Below are positions 58,411 to 64,000 of a DNA stretch of 64,000 nt, one piece after another. The position numbers were made by a program, and so were the translations under genes. Numbering within the stretch: the stretch's first letter is position 1; every line of letters starts with the position of its first letter. This DNA comes from Miscanthus floridulus (lineage: Eukaryota > Streptophyta > Magnoliopsida > Poales > Poaceae). The notes under the pieces are model-generated. The model was given only the letters and a program-made list of their open reading frames with translations, was not told where the DNA came from and searched no databases. Location of the stretch: assembly GCF_019320115.1 (NCBI RefSeq), contig NC_089583.1, positions 81,485,928 to 81,549,927 of the forward strand, in the 5' to 3' direction.

Positions 58411-59097
58411 TCGCCCTGATCGATATCTATCCCTCGTAATGATGGGTACAGGACGAGACAAGACGTTCGGGTCAACCATGGCTCCAAGGACCATACCCTG
58501 CGCCCTGGCAGGAAAAGGACTACTAGGGAACGACAGGACTGATGCTTTAGACCCTTCCGGGCGCCGCAGAACCCAAAAGGCATTATAGGTGCGTGCACCT
58601 CGCCCTGTAGAGTTGTAGGCGCCGCCTTCAGCTCTGAGACACAGAACCCGACGAAGATATATGACAACCGCTATGCTCCAGGAAAGGATTTGCTATCTCC
58701 ATGAACGACGGGTATTCTGTCACCACGCTGTGGACCCGGGGGAGCGGCGCCCGCTTCTCGACCCCCTAGGTCCTCCCAGTCAGAAGGCCTTGGCCACAGC
58801 GCTACACCAGACCTTGACCTTGCATTCTCCCAACAAGGAATCATGGGAACTAGAAGGCGTGCGGAGCAAGGCTGGGGGAGGCTCATAAGTCAAAATCACT
58901 GTACTATAGCCTATACCCTACGCAGGGCAGCATTCTGTGACTAACCTGACATCCTACAGAGACATCGACAACATTGTAAGCACTTATCTTCCTTCGCACT
59001 CATCAGAATGGAGGACCTGACCAGGTAGACGTGAGCCATAAGACTAAGTAGAGTACGCATCCTGGAGCCCTCACCCTTGTAAAGCCAGCCCCTTTAT

Positions 59098-59106
59098 CTA
59101 TAAAAG
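59098..59106 (+). promoter_or_regulatory. TATA box of the Tat-lineage LTR
   Basis: CTATAAAAG in a CCTTTATCTATAAAAGGGG context lies about 320 bp before the LTR end, where the U3/R promoter is expected. Confidence 0.65.
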
Positions 59107-59503
59107 GGGATGCGCTCCCTCCATCAAGGGGGGACCCAAAAAACAATAGAACGCACTCATATACACATGTTCAAGTGGCTACGAAGCTCTTGACCACCTT
59201 TCAATCCTTCCATCAGAGACTTGGGACCAGTCCCTCTCTCGACAGTTTGTACCCCTTACTACAGATCGTTCACGGTGCTAATAATATAAGCAGCAGCAAA
59301 CTAGACGTAGGGACGTTTCGCCCGAACTAGTATAAATCCTGTGTCCTTTAGCGCACCATCCGAGCCTAACGCGCATTACTATAAATTTACTTGCTGGTGC
59401 TTGTACGAAACACCGACAGTTGGCACGCCAGGTAGGGGTTTGCGCGTTCCAAATCAGGTCTCGGATGGCCACCCACGCAATCACCTAGGCCCCGGGCGCA
59501 CAT

Positions 59504-62320
59504 GTGTGTTTTGGTGACCTGGATTTCATCATCATAGTAGGAGGAAAGCTGGCGCTTACTCACTCAGCCGCCCCATCTCCCCCTTCCATCAACCTCAGCC
59601 GTCTCAGGCTTGAGGGCCCACCGGGCAACTCCCGGGGAGTCCCGTCACCCAAGGAGGCCTCTCACAATGCCACCATGTGCCCGGAAGGGTCCATATGGAG
59701 CGCCCCGACAGCGTTTCCGTTCGGTCTCTGCAACGCTGCGGCGACCGCTGGCCGCCTTTTGGCGCTACGTGTGGTTCAATCACCCACAGACATCGAGTTC
59801 GTAGGGGCGATTGAGCGGGATACGGAGACCCTCTACGAGCTCCTCAACGAGGAGCCTGTATCGCTCTCTAGCTCAGATTCTAGTAGGGGGAGCCACCACC
59901 CTTCCTGGGAATGCTTCATGACGCAGACCCCTGAGGGTCACGTCGAAAGCGCCTCCAGGGAAGAGGCTACCCCTACAAACAATCCTGACAGCAGATCTGG
60001 GGAAGAGAGGACAGCCCCATCTTACCTAAGGATAGAGCAGTTGAGGGCCCGACAGCAAGAGATCGATGAGGCTGGGCAAGGGCTCATCCAGGAATATGCG
60101 GACATCAATCGCGAGATTGAACGCCGCAAAGACGGGGGGCGCGCGCGCGCCACAGCCCGCACCGTACATCAAAGGATCCTCACCGACGATGGGGCCTTTC
60201 CTCACTTTGCCCGAGCCAGCCAGAACATCGCCGCAGCAACCGCCTTGCTGCATGGCCTTCCGGAGGCCACGACATCCGAGGATCAACACGCTTATCGGGA
60301 GATTCGCACGTTGCTCGAGCGTGCAGCAGCGCAGCAGGCGGAAAGTTCGTTGTCTCGACGATGCGAACCCGACACCAGCCAGCGCGCGCCCTCAGTGCGC
60401 CCCACCAAGGACGCCTCCGTACACCAAACACCACCAGCCGGAGGGCATCCCTCCGCCGTCCCAGTACATCAACGCCTCGGCCGTGGCCGCGACGTACGCA
60501 GCATCATCGACGCCCGGAGACGTGCCCACGGCGACGATGGAGAAGCAGCGTGCCATGGCTATCATCCCCGACGTGGCAGGCGCTACAACAGCAACGAGGA
60601 CCGAAGCCCGAGCCTCATCCTACCAGGCCCTCAGGCCTTTGGCCGCCACATCCTCAACGCTGCGTTCCCCCTAAGGTATTGACCGCCTACGAACATTCCT
60701 AAATATTCTGGCGAAACAAATCCCGGGCTTTGGCTCAAAGACTATCGGCTTGCATGTCAGGCCGGTGGTGCGAGTGATGATAACTTCATTATTTGCAATC
60801 TCCCGCTGTTCTTGGCTGACTCGGCACGAGCATGGCTGGAGCACCTACCGTCCAATGCTATTCAGAGTTGGGCGGATCTAACTGAGATCTTCGTGGGTAA
60901 TTTCCAGGGCACGTACAAACACCCTGGAAACCCATGGGACCTCAAGAACTGCCGTCAGAAGGTTGATGAAACCCTCCGCGGGTACATCCGGCGCTTCTCC
61001 CAATAGTGCAACAAGCTCCCAAACATTGCCGACGCCGATGTGATAGGAGCCTTTCTGTCCGGGACGACCTGCGAATCCCTGGTCCACAAGCTAGGACGTA
61101 GGGGCCCGCGAACTACCAAGGAACTTCTAGACATCGCCACCAGTCATGCCTCTGGAGAGGAGGCGGTCGGAGCCATCTTTGATCGCTCCGACGGAAAGAC
61201 AAGGCGGGACAAGGATGCCAGCGAAGGCACCTCCAACCATCCCGCCAAAGGGAAAAATAAGAAGGAACGGCGCGACAACTCACTCGTTGCCGCTGCCGAC
61301 CGCAAAGGTGGCCGGAAGCCCGCGGAGGGCACTCCGAACCACTTCGAGAAAATGCTCGAGGGGCCATGCCCAAGCCATGCCTTCCCGGCCAAGCACCTAT
61401 ACAAGGAATGCAGCCTTATGCGCAAATACTTGGCCGAGGGCCTGAACAAGGGGGAGCAGGGGAAGGAGCCTATTCCCACCACTGACGACACGGAGGAGAA
61501 GGACGACGCCTTTCCAACGCCGACCGGTGCCCTCATGATCTTCGGAGGATCAGCGGCCTATGACTCCAGGCGCCGCCAGAAGGTCGCACGTAGAGAGGTC
61601 TATACCGCTGGACCGGCCATGCCAGCTTTTCTCCGGTGGTCGGAATCCACCATAACCTTCGACTGGACCGACCATCCGGATGCCATCCAACACCCAGGAA
61701 GGTATCCGCTTGTCGTCGACCCGATCGTCGGTCCAAAGCGGCTCACCAAGGTATTGATGGATGGGGGCAGCGGCCTCAACATCATGTATGCCCAGACGCT
61801 TGACGAGATGGGCGTCGACCGAACGCACCTCCGTCCCGTCCAAGCACCTTTCCATGGCGTCATGCCTGGAAGGCAAGCCGTGCCACTAGGGCAGATTGAC
61901 CTGCCCATCACTTTTGGGGATCGATCCAACTACCAGACTGAGACCCTCACCTTCGATGTAGTAGGATTCTCGGGGACTTTCCACACCATTTTGGGGCGAC
62001 CATGTTACGTGAAGTTCATGGCCGTACCCAATTACACGTACCTGAAGCTGAAGATGCCGGGCCCCCGTGGGGTCATCACCATCGGCACCTCCTTCCAGCG
62101 CACTTACGAGTGCGAGGTCGAATGCTGCGGACACGCATCTGCGGTCATCGCATCCGAAGAGCTCGCCACCCTCAGGGAGGAGGTCATTGAAGGGACACCC
62201 GATGCAAAGAAGTCGTCCGGATCGTTCGAATCGGCAGAGGGCTCCAGGGACGTCCTCTTGGATCCCAGTAGCTCCGAGGGCAAAAAAGTCCGAATCAGGA
62301 CCGCGCTCTCCTCCACATAG
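59504..62320 (+). pseudogene. Tat gag and protease, one frame with three stops
   Basis: A single frame runs from 59504, broken only by TGA (60680-60682), TAG (61004-61006) and TAG (62318-62320). Gag residues include FGRHILNAAFPLRY, GLWLKDYRLACQAGG, SWADLTEIFVGNFQGTY and the GYIRRFSQ / DADVIGAFLSGTT block. A Cys/His pattern (CPSHAFPAKHLYKEC) follows. The protease has LTKVLMDGGSGLNIMYAQ at about 61,750. Retroelement gag forms the particle and the protease cuts the polyprotein. Each stop could have arisen from CGA or CAG by one C-to-T change, judging by the frame context. Confidence 0.87.
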
Positions 62321-64000
62321 GAAAGCGCGCTCGTCGACTTCCTCCGCGCCAATAAGGACATCTTTGCGTGGAAACCCTCGGATATGCCGGGCTTCCCGAG
62401 GGAGGTCGCCGAGCATACTCTCCAAATCCTCCCGGGCTCCAAGCCAGTGAAACAACGCCTACGCCGCTTCGATGAGGAGAAACGCAGGGCCATCGGCGAG
62501 GAGATAGCCAAACTACTAGCTGTAGGATTCATTAAGGAAGTATACCACCCAGAGTGGTTAGCAAATCCTGTTCTTGTCCAAAAAAAGAGCAGGAAATGGA
62601 GAATGTGTGTTGATTATACTGCCCTCAACAAAGCGTGTCCAAAGGATCCGTTTCCTTTGCCACGAATAGACCAAATAGTCAATTCCACCTCGGGGTGCGA
62701 AACCCTCTGCTTCCTTGACACATACTCAGGCTACCATCAAATCACGATGAAAGAATCCGACCAGCTCGCGACATCTTTTATCACGCCCTTCGGATCATTT
62801 TGCTACATTTCAATGCCGTTCGGTCTGAAGAACGCTGGGGCAACGTACCAGCGCTGTATGCTTAGTTGCTTCGGAGACCTCATTGGGCGAACCGTTGAGG
62901 CCTATGTCGACGACATCGTATTCAAATCCAAGCAGGCTGACCACCTTGTCACCGACCTTGAACGCACCTTTGCGAAACTCCGGGCGAACGGCATCAAGCT
63001 CAATCCCGAAAAATGTGTTTTTGGGGTCCCGAGGGGCATGCTGCTCGGCTTCATCATCTCCGAGCGTGGCATCGAAGCCAACCCAGAGAAGATATCAGCC
63101 ATCATGTGGATGGGCCCGATCCAAAACATAAAGGGGGTTCAGCGGATCATAGGGTGCCTTACCGCCCTCAGCCAATTCATTTCATGCCTCGGCGAACAAG
63201 GACTCCCCCTTTATCGACTCCTAAAGAAAACTGACCGCTTCGAGTGGACAGCCGAGGCTCAGGAGGCGCTTGACATGGTTAAAAGATTTTTAACTAAGCC
63301 GCTGGTCCTAGTTCCTCCATGTGATGGAGAATCCCTCCTACTATATATATCGGCCACCACCCAAGTGGTTAGCTCCGCCTTAATAGTAGAGCGAGAGGAA
63401 GAGGGGCACGCCTTCAAGGTGCAGCGCCCTGTATATTTCATCAGCGAGGTGCTACCCGACTCTAAAACCCGCTACTCCCAGATCCAGAAACTCCTCTACA
63501 CCGTCCTCATCACAAAAAGGAAGCTATGTCACTACTTCGAGTCACACCCCGTGACAGTGGTGACGTCATTCCCCCTTGGCGAGGTCGTTCGTAGCCATGA
63601 CGCTACGGGAAGAACCACAAAGTGGGCACTCGAACTGATGGATCAGGGCATTTCTTATGTCCCCCGAACGGTGATCAAATCTCAGGCACTAGCTGACTTC
63701 ATCGCAGAGTGGACCGAGGTCCAGATGCCACCAGCAGCCGTCGATCAAGAGTACTGGATAATGTACTTCGACGGATCGCTGATGAAGAAAGGCGCCGGAG
63801 CAGGACTAGTCTTTGTATCCCCCCTCGGGGTCCACATGAGGTACATGGTTCGGCTTCATTTTCCCTCATCAAACAATACTGCAGAATACGAAGCGCTCAT
63901 CAATGGCCTACGAATCGCCATTGAGCTAGGCATCCGACGCCTCGATGTTAGGGGTGACTCTCAGCTGGTCGTCAACCAGGTCATGAAAGAATTAGGCTGC
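62321..64000 (+). CDS. Tat reverse transcriptase, RNase H and archaeal-type RNase H, 3'-partial
   Basis: The frame is the same as gag and is open for 560 codons to the window end. It holds the RT (WRMCVDYTALNKACPKDPFP, FLDTYSGYHQITMKES, catalytic YVDD in EAYVDDIVFKS), a gypsy-type RNase H that has lost the usual acidic pattern (LLYISATTQVVSSALIV), and a second RNase H (YWIMYFDGSLMKKGAGAG, NNTAEYEALINGL, DVRGDSQLVVNQV) with the D, E and D positions present. The extra RNase H is the hallmark of Tat elements. The integrase lies beyond the window. Because upstream stops interrupt gag, translation of this part is unlikely. Confidence 0.9.

Larger units (their letters stand above)
57931..59418 (+). 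repeat. 5' LTR of the Tat-lineage element
   Basis: It is 1488 bp from TGTCGGGGAC to ACACCGACA. It contains a tandem array in its 5' part and a TATA box at 59098. It is followed by GTTGGCACGCCAGGTAGGGG, where the primer-binding site should be; I could not assign the tRNA. Confidence 0.85.
57931..64000 (+). mobile_element. Tat-lineage Ty3/gypsy retrotransposon, right end outside the window
   Basis: A TGTCGGGGAC-starting LTR (57931-59418), then gag, protease, RT, RNase H and a second, archaeal-type RNase H follow on the plus strand, and pol is open at the window end. The dual RNase H and protease D-G-G-S are typical of the Tat/Retand lineage. It inserted into the 5' LTR of the Tekay-like element, so it is the youngest of the three nested elements. 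Confidence 0.9.

Noticed and set aside
58019..58667. Minus-strand frames encoding SGETEP-like repeats
   Set aside because: They are produced by the LTR minisatellite and are antisense to the element; no start context or conservation evidence.
1..64000. CRISPR array, phage or bacterial defence genes
   Set aside because: No regular repeat-spacer pattern and no prokaryotic gene layout; introns and plant retroelements show nuclear plant DNA.

Overview
This window is plant nuclear DNA, most likely from a panicoid (Andropogoneae-type) grass. Two intron-split genes with GT..AG junctions and consistent phases sit in a landscape of grass MITEs, a tRNA-derived SINE, L1-type LINE remains, Mutator-like elements and nested long-LTR retrotransposons. 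The exact species cannot be told from the sequence alone.

Left third (1-21.8 kb) is the gene-bearing part. From 188 to 10106 (+) lies the 3' portion (8 exons, 1268 residues in view) of an EMB8-like alpha/beta-hydrolase-related protein that ends in a CPBP/CAAX-protease-type membrane domain. Its third intron in view holds a Pack-MULE-like element carrying a broken 3-methyladenine DNA glycosylase fragment, and a 973-bp deleted copia element has inserted into that element's left terminal inverted repeat. An 82-bp hairpin MITE sits in its last intron, and a SINE with perfect 14-bp target duplications lies just after the stop codon. From 11625 to 18486 (+) is a complete 9-exon gene for a plastid-targeted DUF1350 protein (395 aa, GHSNG elbow). 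Its large fourth intron has two LINE 3' fragments and a TIR element. Four MITEs follow.

Middle (21.8-26.1 kb) is a TIR-bounded element whose only recognisable cargo is a decayed plant-mobile-domain (PMD) gene. Its inverted repeats are about 250 bp and packed with GGCGCGGC-type motifs. No transposase is visible.

Right part (26.2-64 kb) is a stack of LTR retrotransposons. First comes a complete gag-only (TR-GAG-like) copia-type element of 10.1 kb on the minus strand, with 2.35-kb LTRs and CCGAC target duplications. Next is a SIRE/Maximus-like copia element (minus) with an extra decayed reading frame between pol and its 3' LTR. It is cut at 45861/45862 by a Tekay/Del-type chromovirus (minus, 4.6-kb LTR, extra coiled-coil reading frame before gag). 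That element's 5' LTR is in turn cut at 57931 by a Tat-lineage Ty3/gypsy element (plus) that runs off the window with an open pol frame.

The most interesting leads are the PMD-only TIR element, the shared features that tie the gag-only element to the SIRE/Maximus element beside it, the extra frames carried by the SIRE-like and Tekay-like elements, and a common decay signature (in-frame TAG/TGA where CAG/CGA would fit) across unrelated elements. No bacterial-type system, CRISPR array or toxin gene is present.
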